A stretch of 64,000 bases of DNA from Saccharothrix sp. NRRL B-16314 (GTDB lineage Bacteria; Actinomycetota; Actinomycetes; Mycobacteriales; Pseudonocardiaceae): the NCBI RefSeq assembly GCF_000716595.1, contig NZ_JNXC01000017.1:62001-126000 (forward strand), written 5' to 3'. Below the pieces are notes generated by a model. It saw nothing but the letters and a program-made list of their open reading frames with translations, did not search any database and was not told the origin of the DNA. Below are positions 32,432-41,069 of the stretch, one piece after another (the stretch's first letter is position 1; each line of letters opens with the position of its first letter). Both the position numbers and the translations under genes were made by a program.

Positions 32432-33195
32432 CCACGCCCACGTTCGACCGGACCGCGTGGCGGGTGCCGCCGGACCGGCTGCTGGCCGCGACGTGCGTCC
32501 TCGCGTTCGCGGTGGCGCAGTGGCAGGTCGAGTGGAGCCCGGTTCCCGGTGTGGCGCGGGCGATCGGCCTGCTGCTGATCGTGGAGACGGTCCTGCTGTG
32601 CCTGCCGTGGGGCCTCCCGCGTGACCAGCGCGCCCCCGCCGGGTTCGTCGCGGAAGCGGCGGCGGGGCTGCTCGTCCCGGTCGGCGCGGTCGTCGTGCTG
32701 GTCGTGGCGGGCGCGCCGCAACTCTTCGCGGGCGCGGACCTGTGGTGGTACCTGGTCGGCGCGGGGTTCGGCGCGGTCCTGGTGGTGCTGGGCGGGATCG
32801 ACCTGAGGGGACTGCTCGACGGCAGCCTGGCGTTCCTGCGCGGACCGACTCCGCGCCCGCACGGTGTGGCCCGCGCGGTGTGCTCCCTGGCCGCTCCGCC
32901 CGGTGAGGAGGCGGTGTTCCGCGGTGTCGTCCTGGTGGCGGCGGCCGGTTCGGCGCTGCCGCTGGCGATGATCGGGGCGGTCGCGTTCATCGCGCGGCAC
33001 CGCGTGCAGCCCGGCGCCAACGGGCGCGCCACGTCACGCGCGTTCCTGGTGGAGGCCGCCGCGGCGGTCGGCTTCCTCGTCATCACCGCCTGGTCCGGGT
33101 CGCTGTGGCCGGCGCTGCTCGGCCACCTGCTCAACAACCTGCCGGCGTTCGTGCTCCAGCTGCAACGGGCCACTCCTGAAAGGATAGTCGCATGA
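32428..33195 (+). CDS. CPBP-family intramembrane protease
   Basis: A 255-residue membrane protein with about seven hydrophobic segments. It carries the three CPBP (CAAX protease/bacteriocin-processing) motifs: EExxxR in PPGEEAVFRG, FxxxH in AFIARH, and HxxxN in LLGHLLNN. CPBP proteases cleave substrates at the membrane, some of them bacteriocin leaders. It overlaps both neighbours by 4 nt. Because no transglutaminase-like lasso B2 protease is encoded, this is the best candidate for any precursor processing or for self-immunity. That role is inferred. Confidence 0.8.
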   Translation: MTTPTFDRTAWRVPPDRLLAATCVLAFAVAQWQVEWSPVPGVARAIGLLLIVETVLLCLPWGLPRDQRAPAGFVAEAAAGLLVPVGAVVVLVVAGAPQLFAGADLWWYLVGAGFGAVLVVLGGIDLRGLLDGSLAFLRGPTPRPHGVARAVCSLAAPPGEEAVFRGVVLVAAAGSALPLAMIGAVAFIARHRVQPGANGRATSRAFLVEAAAAVGFLVITAWSGSLWPALLGHLLNNLPAFVLQLQRATPERIVA

Positions 33196-33989
33196 CCTCC
33201 ACCGACCGGCAGACGCCGGTGTTCGCGGACGCCGTCGGTGAACTCTCGTCCCGCGAGCTGCTGCCGGCGGACACCCTGGTCGTGTTCGTCGCCGGCTCGA
33301 TGGCCCGGGGCTGGGACAACGAGACGAGCGACGTCGACCTGTACGTCGTCTCCGCCACACCGTGGACCGGCCCGACCGGCCAGTCGATCTCGGCGCCCGT
33401 CGTACCGGAGGAGGTGCCGGTCGAGGCGTTCCGGGCGGGCGGGCGGCGGTGGGAGGCGAAGTACTGGGTCGACACCCAGGTCGACCAGGTCCTCGCGAAG
33501 GTCGGGTGGGACGCGCTGGAGGACGGCCGGCTGCCGCCCTACCGGCTCGTCAAGGACGAAGTGCTCCTGCTCGAGCGGATCTGCCACGGCGTGACCGTCC
33601 TCGGTCCCGAGTGGACGGAGCGGCGGCGCGCGGAGATCTGGGACTCCGCGCTGCGGGCGGTCCTGGTGGCCAGCGAGCTCGACCTCGCCGACTCGCGGTC
33701 CGAGGACGCGCTGGGCCAGTTGGCGGCCGGGGATTTGGACAGCGCCGTGCTGTCGGCGCGGCTGGCGTTCGGGTTCACGGTGGAGGCCCTGCTGGCCTCG
33801 CTCGGCGAGTTCGGCTCGGGGGAGAAGTGGCGTGCCCGTCGGATGCGGGCGGCCAAGCCCGACGTCCTGCCCTACGACCTGTACTGGGAGATCGAGACCA
33901 TGCGCGGGCTCGACCCGCAGGACGTGGGCGTGTGGGTGCGGCGAGTGGTGTCGGAGTGCAAGCGGATCACGCGTGAAGTGGATGTGTGA
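33192..33989 (+). CDS. Pol-beta-type nucleotidyltransferase
   Basis: A 265-residue protein. The minimal-nucleotidyltransferase motif is intact: VFVAGSMARGWDNETSDVDLYVV gives GS, then D-x-D about ten residues on. A helical C-terminal half follows. Enzymes of this superfamily transfer AMP or other nucleotides to proteins, antibiotics or tRNA. Within a RiPP-like operon it could adenylylate the peptide or a maturation protein, but no precedent can be asserted. The start overlaps the CPBP gene by 4 nt. It could alternatively belong to the MNT/HEPN antitoxin group, though no HEPN gene is adjacent. Confidence 0.75.
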   Translation: MTSTDRQTPVFADAVGELSSRELLPADTLVVFVAGSMARGWDNETSDVDLYVVSATPWTGPTGQSISAPVVPEEVPVEAFRAGGRRWEAKYWVDTQVDQVLAKVGWDALEDGRLPPYRLVKDEVLLLERICHGVTVLGPEWTERRRAEIWDSALRAVLVASELDLADSRSEDALGQLAAGDLDSAVLSARLAFGFTVEALLASLGEFGSGEKWRARRMRAAKPDVLPYDLYWEIETMRGLDPQDVGVWVRRVVSECKRITREVDV

Positions 33990-33990
33990 C

Positions 33991-34266
33991 ATGGAACAGC
34001 CCAGTGCGGACTCGGTGCCGTGCAACCGGATGGACGTCCGGGTGCGCAAGTTCAAGGGCAAGGTGCTGGTGGCGGCCGGTGACCAGGCGTTCGAGCTGGA
34101 GGACACCGCCGCGTTCGTCTACCAGCAGGTCGACGACACGCGCACGGTGCGGGAGATCGGTGAGCGCCTCGCGGCCGAGTACGACGTGGAGCCGGACGTC
34201 GCGGTCGCCGACGCCGCCGAGCTGATCGCCGAACTCGTCCGGGCGCGAGCGCTCGACGTCCGCTGA
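33991..34266 (+). CDS. PqqD-like peptide-recognition protein (RRE, lasso B1-type)
   Basis: About 91 residues: MEQPSADSVPCNRMDVRVRKFKGKVLVAAGDQAFELEDTAAFVYQQVDDTRTVREIGERL... (quoted in part) has the PqqD pattern of three strands (VRKFKGKVLVAAG, AFELED), then a winged-helix set ending ELVRARALDVR. PqqD/RRE proteins bind the leader peptide and present it to maturases; lasso B1 is this domain alone. Starts at 33982 (MCDMEQP) and 33991 are both possible and neither has a strong ribosome binding site. It lies between the nucleotidyltransferase and the exporter genes. Confidence 0.8.
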   Translation: MEQPSADSVPCNRMDVRVRKFKGKVLVAAGDQAFELEDTAAFVYQQVDDTRTVREIGERLAAEYDVEPDVAVADAAELIAELVRARALDVR

Positions 34267-34276
34267 GGTGGCGGCG

Positions 34277-35080
34277 ATGGCAGTGGCCGCGGCGACGTTC
34301 CAGCGCTCGTGGAAGGTGACCGCGCGCGCCTACCCGTGGACCTACTTCACGTCCACCGTCGTCACCGGCGGGTTGACGGTGGCCCTGGCGTACCTCGCGT
34401 TCCACGCGATCGGCGGCGGCCGGGTCGAGGCCGGGTTCGCGGCGAAGGCGGGGTCGGCGGACTACGTCGGGTACGTCGCCGTCGGCGCGATCGCCTTCAC
34501 GTTCACCGTGCGGCTGGTCCTGTGGGTCGCCAAGGCGCTGATCGGCGAGGAGCGCGAGGGCACGCTCACCGCCCTGGTCGTCACGCCGTCCCGCCGCTGG
34601 CCGTACCTGATCGGCTGCGCCGGGTTCTCCGCCCTGAGCACGCTGGTGGAGTCGACGGCGGTCGGTGCGGTGGCGCTGTGGTTGGGCGTCCGGTTCCCCG
34701 CGGTGGAGGCGGTGCCGATGATCCTGGCCGCCGTGGTGTTCGCGGTGGCCGTGTTCGCGCTGTCGGTGCTGGTGGGCGGGGTGATGCTGTTCGCGGGGGA
34801 AGCGCACATCACGCAGAACACGCTGTTCGCGTCGCTGGCGCTGCTGGGCGGGTTCTCCTTCCCCCGCGACTACCTGCCCGGCGCGGTGCGGTGGCTGGGC
34901 GAACTGGTCCCCGTCACGCAGGCGCTCGACGGCGTGCGGGCGGTGCTCGCCGGCCGGACGGCCTTCACCGACCTGGTCGGACCGCTCGCGACGAGCCTGG
35001 CGATCAGCGCGGTGTGCCTGGTGCTGGGTGCGGTCCTGCTACCGCGTGCCGAACGACGAGCCATCGAAAGGGCGTTCTGA
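34277..35080 (+). CDS. ABC-2 type exporter permease
   Basis: A 267-residue permease with about six transmembrane segments, for example WTYFTSTVVTGGLTVALAYLAF and FAVAVFALSVLVGGVMLFA, and the ABC-2 hallmark GEEREGTLTALVVTPSRR in a cytoplasmic loop. The ATG at 34277 is preferred over a GTG at 34268 because GAGGTGG is then 5 nt upstream. It pairs with the ATPase that follows and with a second permease, a heterodimeric exporter probably for the cluster product. Confidence 0.85.
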   Translation: MAVAAATFQRSWKVTARAYPWTYFTSTVVTGGLTVALAYLAFHAIGGGRVEAGFAAKAGSADYVGYVAVGAIAFTFTVRLVLWVAKALIGEEREGTLTALVVTPSRRWPYLIGCAGFSALSTLVESTAVGAVALWLGVRFPAVEAVPMILAAVVFAVAVFALSVLVGGVMLFAGEAHITQNTLFASLALLGGFSFPRDYLPGAVRWLGELVPVTQALDGVRAVLAGRTAFTDLVGPLATSLAISAVCLVLGAVLLPRAERRAIERAF

Positions 35081-35083
35081 ATC

Positions 35084-36076
35084 ATGGACGGCATCGTCAC
35101 CCGATCGCTGCGCAAGAGCTTCCCGGTCCGCGACCGGCTGTTCGGCCGGAGCCGCGAGCACGTCGCGGTCGACGGCCTCACGCTCACCGTCCCACCCGGG
35201 TCGGTGACCGGGCTGCTCGGCCTCAACGGCGCGGGCAAGACCACCACGATCAAGGTGCTGGCGACGTTGCTGCGGCCCACGTCCGGCACCGTCACCGTGG
35301 ACGGCCTGGACGTCGTGACGCAGGCCCGGGACGTGCGGCAGCGGATCAACCTCATCGCGGGCGGCGAGCGGATGGTGTACGCCCGGATGACCGGCCGGGA
35401 GAACCTGCGCTACTTCGGCCTGCTGTACGGCGTCCCGACCAAGGTGCTGCCCGGCCGGGTCGACGAACTGCTGGACCTGGTGGGCCTGACCGACGCGGGC
35501 GACACCGTCGTCGAGCGGTACTCGCGGGGCATGACGCAGCGGCTGTCGATCGCCCGCGGACTGGTCAACGACCCCGCCTACCTGCTGCTGGACGAGCCGA
35601 CGCTCGGTCTGGACGCGCCCGTCGCCCGTGACCTGCGCCGGGTGGTGGCGTCCCTCGCCGCCCGCGGCAAGGGCGTGCTGCTCACGTCCCACTACCTCAC
35701 CGAAGTGGAGGAACTTTGCGCGAACGTCCACGTCATCGCCGGGGGACGTCACCTGGCCGAGGGCACGCCCGCGGAGCTCACCGCGGCGACCGGCGGCAAC
35801 CGGAAGGTGCGCGTCACCGTAGCGCGGCACTCCGCATCGCTGGCGGCGGCAGTCGCCGGTTTCGCGGACCGCTTGGGCGTCACCGCGACGTGCGACCCGG
35901 ACGACGACGGTGGCGCGGTGGTCAGCCTCAGCCACCCGGACGACGTCGCCGGCCCGCTGGTGACGGCGATCGTGGCGGCCGGCGGGGCGGTGACCGGGCT
36001 GGAGCTGAGTGAGCCGTCGCTGGAGGACGCGATCATCGCGCTGGCCGGTCAGGCGCCGGAACCGGTGGTGGTGTGA
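35084..36076 (+). CDS. ABC exporter ATPase
   Basis: A 330-residue ATPase of the ABC-2/drug-resistance class. Walker A is GLNGAGKTTTIKVL, the signature YSRGMTQRLSIARGL (SRGMTQ rather than LSGGQ), Walker B LLLDEPTLGLDAP, and the switch His in LTSHYLTEVEEL. It would power the two flanking permeases. Its stop overlaps the second permease ATG by 1 nt (TGATG). The C-terminal ~90 residues resemble the DrrA-type extension. Confidence 0.9.
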   Translation: MDGIVTRSLRKSFPVRDRLFGRSREHVAVDGLTLTVPPGSVTGLLGLNGAGKTTTIKVLATLLRPTSGTVTVDGLDVVTQARDVRQRINLIAGGERMVYARMTGRENLRYFGLLYGVPTKVLPGRVDELLDLVGLTDAGDTVVERYSRGMTQRLSIARGLVNDPAYLLLDEPTLGLDAPVARDLRRVVASLAARGKGVLLTSHYLTEVEELCANVHVIAGGRHLAEGTPAELTAATGGNRKVRVTVARHSASLAAAVAGFADRLGVTATCDPDDDGGAVVSLSHPDDVAGPLVTAIVAAGGAVTGLELSEPSLEDAIIALAGQAPEPVVV

Positions 36077-36891
36077 TGGCCGTGCTCGGCATCCTGCGGG
36101 CGGAAGCGCTCAAGCAGCGACGGCGGCTCGGCGGCAGCAAGCTGGTGTTCTTCTCCATGCTGCTGTGGCCGGTGCTGGAACTCGCGGGCGCCTTCTACAC
36201 GGTGCGCCCGGTGATGACGGCCGCGGCGGCGGAGCGGTGGCCGGCCGCCGCCGACGAGCACCAGCTGTTCGCGTTCCTGGCCACCGGGGCGCTGGGCTTC
36301 ACGTTCTTCTTCGCCCAGGTGCAGTCGGCGTGGCACTTCTCGTTCGAACGGCAGACCGGCACGCTGGAACTGCTGTTCCTGTCGCCGGCGAACCGGCTGG
36401 TGCTGGTGATCGCCAACGGCGCGGGCGCGCTGGTGCAGAACACGTGGGTGTTCACGTGCTTCACCGCCGCCATGCTGACCGCGTTCGACGTGGTCCGGGT
36501 CGCGCACCCGGCGATGTTCGTGGTGGTGTTCCTGGCCCTGCTGTTCCCGGCGGTGGCGTGGGGCGCGCTGCTCAACTCACTGCTGATCTTCTCCCGCGAC
36601 TCCGCGTTCCTGTTCATCCTGTTCAGCGAGCCGATGTCATTCGCCAGCGGGGTCCGGCTGCCGGTCTTCGCGCTGCCGGTGTGGGTCGGCACGATCGCGT
36701 CGCTGCTGCCGCTGACCGGGAGCCTGGTCGTCGTGCGCGGCGCGCTGCTGGACGGCGACGGGCTGGGCGAACTCGCACCGCACCTGCTGGGCCTGGGTGC
36801 GCTGAGCGCGGTGCTGGTCGTGCTCGCCGCGGTGGTGCTGCGCGTCGGTGAGCACCGCGCGCGGCGGACCGGGCGGCTGCGGCTGTTCTGA
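36076..36891 (+). CDS. Second ABC-2 type exporter permease
   Basis: A 271-residue permease (starting MAVLGILRAEALKQRRR) with about six membrane segments and the loop FSFERQTGTLELLFLSPANR, matching the ABC-2 family. It differs clearly from the first permease, so the exporter should be heterodimeric. The ATG overlaps the ATPase stop. A GTG three bases earlier is also possible. Confidence 0.85.
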   Translation: MAVLGILRAEALKQRRRLGGSKLVFFSMLLWPVLELAGAFYTVRPVMTAAAAERWPAAADEHQLFAFLATGALGFTFFFAQVQSAWHFSFERQTGTLELLFLSPANRLVLVIANGAGALVQNTWVFTCFTAAMLTAFDVVRVAHPAMFVVVFLALLFPAVAWGALLNSLLIFSRDSAFLFILFSEPMSFASGVRLPVFALPVWVGTIASLLPLTGSLVVVRGALLDGDGLGELAPHLLGLGALSAVLVVLAAVVLRVGEHRARRTGRLRLF

Positions 36892-36931
36892 GGGCCGGTA
36901 CCGGAGGGACCGACGGAAAGGGGGAACGGGC

Positions 36932-37960
36932 ATGTGCGGTACGGCTGGGATGTTCGTCGGGTGCGCCGCGGTGTCGTTCTGCCCGCGCACGCTGCTCGCG
37001 CCGAAGCCGGCTCCGGTGCCGGAGGGCGACGAGTACCGCAGTCCGTTCGGTTCCTGGTACGAGCGGTCGAGCGTGCGCGTCGCGCCGAGGCGGGTGCTGG
37101 GCGACGGCGACGGCGCGCGGCACTTCTTCTCGCCGGACATGGTGGCGGTCGCGCGTCACCCCCTGGTGGAGCGGATGCCGCCCGGTGTGTTCCGGGAGGT
37201 GCTGTTGCAGCACCTGTACCGCTACCTGGACTTCACCGCGAAGCTCGAGTACCTGGTGGTGAACCGGACGGTCGCGGGCATCGCGCACGGCTCGGTCGGC
37301 GTCGAGCTGCCCGAGGAGATGCGGTTCGACGCGCTCAAGATCTACTGCGACGAGGCCTACCACGCGCTGTTCTCGGCCGACCTCGCCCGGCAGGCGCGGG
37401 ACCTGTCCGGGGTGGCGCCGGTGCTGCCCGCCGAGCCGTTCTTCCTGCGCCGGCTGCGGGAGATCCAGGAGGGCTCGCCGCAGGAGTTCCGGCCGCTGGT
37501 CGAACTGGTCTTCGTGATCGTGTCGGAGACGTTGATCTCCGCGACGCTGGCCGACGTGCCGGTGGACGAGACGGTGGTGCCCGCCGTCCGCGAGGTCATC
37601 CGCGACCACGCCGTGGACGAGGGCAGGCACCACGCCTACTTCGCGTCGTTCCTCCGGATCCTGTGGGGCCAGTTGGACGAGCGGGCGCGGGACTTCACCG
37701 CGCGGGTCGCGCCGTCGCTGATCGACGCGTTCCTGCGGCCGGACTTCGACGCTGTGCGCGCGGAGCTGCGGGGTTATGGGCTGGACGCGGACGAGGCCGA
37801 GCAGGTCGTCGCCGAGGTGTACCCGGACGAGGTGGTGCGGGAGTTCTTCCGGACCACGGCGCACCAGACGGTCCGGTACTTCCACGGGCTGGGGGTGATG
37901 GGCCGGCCGGGAGTGGGGGAGGAGTTCGCCCGGCTCGGATTGGTCGACGGCGCGGTGTGA
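36932..37960 (+). CDS. AurF-like diiron N-oxygenase family protein
   Basis: A 342-residue helical protein of the p-aminobenzoate N-oxygenase (AurF) family, which uses a diiron centre to oxidise arylamines to nitro or hydroxylamine compounds. The iron-ligand regions are present: FTAKLEYLVVNRTVAGI, CDEAYHALFSADL, IVSETLISATLADVP and VRDHAVDEGRHHAYFASFL (read as IRDHAVDEGRHH). A strong AAAGGGGGAA ribosome binding site precedes the ATG. It sits 40 nt after the exporter genes in the same direction. It may tailor the cluster product or be unrelated. The N-terminal MCGTAG looks like an amidotransferase start but no such domain follows. Confidence 0.85.
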   Translation: MCGTAGMFVGCAAVSFCPRTLLAPKPAPVPEGDEYRSPFGSWYERSSVRVAPRRVLGDGDGARHFFSPDMVAVARHPLVERMPPGVFREVLLQHLYRYLDFTAKLEYLVVNRTVAGIAHGSVGVELPEEMRFDALKIYCDEAYHALFSADLARQARDLSGVAPVLPAEPFFLRRLREIQEGSPQEFRPLVELVFVIVSETLISATLADVPVDETVVPAVREVIRDHAVDEGRHHAYFASFLRILWGQLDERARDFTARVAPSLIDAFLRPDFDAVRAELRGYGLDADEAEQVVAEVYPDEVVREFFRTTAHQTVRYFHGLGVMGRPGVGEEFARLGLVDGAV

Positions 37961-38274
37961 ACGAATTGGTCGGGTGGCCGGAATTTCCCTGTGGCATTCC
38001 GTACTTGCTTTCGTCCGCTGTCGGTGAAGCGCGAACAGGGGACATATTCGTCCGTTGCATGATCATGCCGGATTGTGCGCCCGGTCGTTCCCGGTACCGG
38101 CTCTGACCTGGTAGGACTATTCGACGGGCGCGCTCGGTGACCTCCGTGGCCCCCTTTTGGCGCAGCGGTTGTGCCGATAGTGTGAATCCCTGTGCTCGTT
38201 CCACCCAGTGGACGCGTAACGGAGTAATCACCGTAGGGGCAGATGTAGCATCCGCAACCTGGGGGTGGAGTTCA
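37961..38274. other. Intergenic region, 314 bp
   Basis: This separates the AurF-like gene from the SARP gene, both forward. It is less GC-rich than its neighbours and presumably carries the SARP promoter. GGGGTGGAG just before the GTG is the ribosome binding site. I find no clear promoter boxes, small gene or strong hairpin. Confidence 0.5.
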
Positions 38275-39807
38275 GTGGACTTGCGCTTACTGGGGGAAGT
38301 GTCGCTTTCGGTCGACGGTCGTGTGGTGGATCTCGGGTCGGCGCGCCAGCGGTGCGTGCTGGCGGCTCTGGCGGTCGACGCCGGGCGCGTGGTGTCGACC
38401 GACCGGCTGATCGAGCGGATCTGGGGTGACGGGCCGCCGTTGCGGGTGCGGGCGACGCTCCTGACGTACCTGTCCCGGTTGCGCCGGGTGCTGTCGGACG
38501 TCGACGGCGCCGACATCGTCCGCCGGTCCGGCGGATACCTGCTGGACGTCGACTCGGCGGACGTGGACCTGCACCTGTTCCGCGCTCTGTGCGCACGTGC
38601 CCGCGGGGTGGAGGACGTCGAGGCGGTGGCGTTGCTGCGCGAGGCTGCGCGGCTGTGGTGTGGCGAGGCGTTGACGGGCCTGGGTGGCGACTGGGCGCTG
38701 GCCGAGCGGGACCGGCTCCACCAGGACCGGGTGAACGCCGAGAGCGACCTGGCCGACGCGTTGCTGCGGCTCGGGCACGGCGAGGACCTGGTCCCCGAGC
38801 TGTTCGCCCGCGCCGCCGCGAACCCGGTCGACGAACGCGTGGCGCGGCAGTACATGCTCGCCCTGCACCGCGCCGGACGGCCCGCCGACGCGCTGGAGCA
38901 CTACCGGCAGTTCCGGGTGCGCCTGGTGGAGAACCTGGGCACCGATCCGGGCGCGCCGCTCCAGCGGCTGCACCGGCGGATCCTCGACGCCGACCCGAGC
39001 CTGACCGAGCCCGCGCCGCCCACGGCGTCCCAGTCGGCGTCCCAGCAGGCGCCTCAGCCGGCGGTGGAGCTGGCGACACCCGTGCCGCGCCAACTGCCGC
39101 CCGCGCCGCCGCACTTCACCGGTCGGTGCGCCGAGCTCGCCGTGCTGGACGCGAGTGCGCTGGACGGCGTCCGCCGCACGGTGGGGATCACCGCTATCAC
39201 GGGCGCCGCCGGCATGGGCAAGACGTGGCTGGCGCTGCACTGGGCGCACCACAACGCGGACCGGTTCCCCGATGGACAGCTGTACGTCGACTTCGGCCGC
39301 GGTGGCAAGCGGATGAGCCCGGCCGTGGCGGTGCGGGGGTTCCTGGACGCGCTCGGCGTCGCACCCAACGCGATCCCGCCCGACCCGCAGGCCAGGATCG
39401 GGCTGTACCGGAGCCTGGTGGCGGACAAGCGGTTGCTCGTGGTGGCGGACAACGTTCGCAGCGCCGACCAGGTCGTGCCGCTGTTGCCGGGCAGTCCGAC
39501 GTGCATGGTGGTGGTGACGAGCCGGGACGGGCTCATCGAGCTGTTCACCCGGCACGGCGGGCGGGCGTTGCCGGTGGACCGGCTGAGCTGGCCGGCGGCG
39601 CGCGATGTGCTGACCGCCAGGTTGGGACGCGCCCGGCTGCTGGCGGAACCCGAGGCGGTGGAAGAACTCCTGGTCCGCTGCGGCGGGTTCCCGTTGGCGC
39701 TGGGCGTGGTCGCGTGCCGCGCGGCGGCGGACCCGCGCCTGCCTTTGGCTGCGCTGGCCGCCGAACTCCGCACGGCCACCCGCCGGCGCGCCGCCGTGGT
39801 GGCCTGA
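38275..39807 (+). CDS. SARP-family regulator with NB-ARC ATPase domain, no TPR
   Basis: A 510-residue regulator. The N-terminal OmpR-type winged helix (LRLLGEVSLSVDGRVVDLGSARQR through IVRRSGGYLLDV) and the BTAD (LFRALCARARGVEDV... to VRLVENLGTDPG) are typical of Streptomyces antibiotic regulatory proteins. After a Pro/Gln-rich linker comes an NB-ARC ATPase with Walker A TGAAGMGKTWLALHW. It ends at about residue 510, without the TPR domain of AfsR. The GTG has GGGGTGGAG upstream. It is next to the RiPP-like cluster and may control it. The stop codon lies in the first unit of a tandem repeat. Confidence 0.88.
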   Translation: MDLRLLGEVSLSVDGRVVDLGSARQRCVLAALAVDAGRVVSTDRLIERIWGDGPPLRVRATLLTYLSRLRRVLSDVDGADIVRRSGGYLLDVDSADVDLHLFRALCARARGVEDVEAVALLREAARLWCGEALTGLGGDWALAERDRLHQDRVNAESDLADALLRLGHGEDLVPELFARAAANPVDERVARQYMLALHRAGRPADALEHYRQFRVRLVENLGTDPGAPLQRLHRRILDADPSLTEPAPPTASQSASQQAPQPAVELATPVPRQLPPAPPHFTGRCAELAVLDASALDGVRRTVGITAITGAAGMGKTWLALHWAHHNADRFPDGQLYVDFGRGGKRMSPAVAVRGFLDALGVAPNAIPPDPQARIGLYRSLVADKRLLVVADNVRSADQVVPLLPGSPTCMVVVTSRDGLIELFTRHGGRALPVDRLSWPAARDVLTARLGRARLLAEPEAVEELLVRCGGFPLALGVVACRAAADPRLPLAALAAELRTATRRRAAVVA

Positions 39808-39893
39808 CCCGGCCGTCCTGACCCGGCCGTCCTGACCCGGCCGTCCTGACCGCGCCGTCCCTCACCCCGCCGTCCTGACCCCGCCGTCCTTTA
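39803..39893. repeat. Fourteen-base tandem repeat across a stop codon
   Basis: About six copies of CCTGACCCGGCCGT (two are exact after the first, then CCTGACCGCGCCGT, a 15-nt variant and CCTGACCCCGCCGT) run from 39803. The SARP stop codon TGA is inside the first copy. The period is not a multiple of three and the array is otherwise non-coding. Confidence 0.85.
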
Positions 39894-39960
39894 CCCGCCC
39901 GCCGGGCTCACCCCGCCCGCCGCCTGGCCCCCGCGCACGACGCGGCCGTCGTCACCGGAG

Positions 39961-40107
39961 AATTCGACCGGTCGGCTCGTGGGCACCGCGGTCGTGTTGG
40001 TCGCGTGGTCGAGGGTCGAACTCGGCGACCACACGACAGCCCAGGTCACCGCGGGCAGCGTCCTGGGCTTGGTCGTGGGTGGCCTCCCTTACGCCCTCTT
40101 GGCGTAG
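39961..40107 (+). pseudogene. Remnant of a PAP2-family phosphatase (C-terminal fragment)
   Basis: One forward frame reads LVGTAVVLVAWSRVELGDH, then TTAQVTAGSVLGLVVGG and a stop (TAG at 40105). It matches the last PAP2 motif SR-x5-H and the membrane helix that follows. No upstream domain, start or ribosome binding site is present: upstream is a 14-nt tandem repeat. It is probably a decayed fragment of a membrane phosphatase. Confidence 0.5.
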
Positions 40108-40145
40108 CCGCTCAACGCCGTCCCCGGCCCAGGCGGTGACGGGGC

Positions 40146-40640
40146 TCAGTCCACCGGGTCGAGGGGCGTCACCGGGGGCTTCCCCACGTAGGGCCCGGAG
40201 CAGACGCTCTCGCCGCGGTAGCAGGTGAAGTATTCGAGGCCGTCGTAGGGATCTCCGCTGGTCATCCAGACCTGAACCCGGGTGGCCCCGCCGGCGACGT
40301 CCGCGACGAGGGGGAGGGAGGCAGGCCCGGACCTGTCGACCCAGGTGCTGGAACTGTTCCAGTCCAGCCACGTGCTGGCTGCCCAGGCCTGCGCGTAGAC
40401 CCGCCGTTCCCCGACGGCCTTGAACGCCCCGTCGACGCCGACCGCCCGGTTGTACCAGGTGACCGTGCCTTTGTAGTAGCTCGCTCCGACCTCGATCGAG
40501 AAGGTGCTGGTGGGGTAGCCGGCGGCGGTGGCGGGCGTCGCCGCTGAAACCATCCCGGCAACCGACACCACCGCGGCCACGGCCGCGCCGATCTTCCTCG
40601 TGCGGCTCTTCGTCGGCGTTCTGCCCTTCGGCTTCACCAT
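40146..40640 (-). CDS. Small secreted protein of unknown function
   Basis: A 164-residue protein with a Sec-type signal peptide: a basic start (MVKPKGRTPTKSRTRK), a hydrophobic core AAVAAVVSVAGMVSAA and a probable cut after TPATAA. The mature part is about 125 residues, rich in Ser, Tyr, Trp and Gly, with two Cys (TCYRGESVCSG) that may pair. No family is recognised. It converges on the PAP2 fragment. The ATG at 40640 is preferred to a GTG at 40649; GGGGGC is upstream of both. Confidence 0.65.
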   Translation of the reverse strand: MVKPKGRTPTKSRTRKIGAAVAAVVSVAGMVSAATPATAAGYPTSTFSIEVGASYYKGTVTWYNRAVGVDGAFKAVGERRVYAQAWAASTWLDWNSSSTWVDRSGPASLPLVADVAGGATRVQVWMTSGDPYDGLEYFTCYRGESVCSGPYVGKPPVTPLDPVD

Positions 40641-41069
40641 GCTGACCACGCCCCCTTTGTCGAGTGGCGGGCGCGCGTGCGCCCGGCTACTTTAAGTCGC
40701 CGGGCGCATGCGGAACGTTACATGCGTTGTCGCTGACCTGGTCCTCGAACCGTTGCCGGCGGCAGCGGCCGAGCCGATGATCACGCGCCGGTACCGATCC
40801 CCATTGCACCGCGTTTCGCAGGACGATCCGACTCGCCACGCACACCGGTGCCACTGAAGCCGATTCGCCCCTGGCGATCACGCACCGTCAACTCAACGCC
40901 GAACCCGCGACAGTCGACTATGCGGCCCCACCAGTCGGAACCCCTGGCGCGGCAACGCCGTCGCACGAGCACTTCAACGCCCGCTGCTGCCGACGGCACC
41001 CGACGTCATCGCAGGTCCGGTGACACACTCGACAGAGGCACAGGCAACGTCAGGGAGGCGGAGCCGGCG
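40641..41069. other. Divergent intergenic region, 429 bp
   Basis: This holds promoters for the reverse small secreted protein and the forward XRE regulator. A 72-codon reverse frame at 40781-40999 has codon GC3 too low for this genome. GGGAGGCGGAG before 41070 is the ribosome binding site of the XRE gene. No other element stands out. Confidence 0.5.

Noticed and set aside
36932..36960. MCGTAG start of the AurF-like protein read as an amidotransferase nucleophile
   Set aside because: No glutaminase motifs follow; the rest matches the diiron oxygenase family throughout.
40781..40999. Reverse 72-codon frame resembling a DUF397 partner of the XRE gene
   Set aside because: GC3 is too low for this genome, the similarity is weak, and the XRE protein is of a larger TPR type not usually paired with DUF397.
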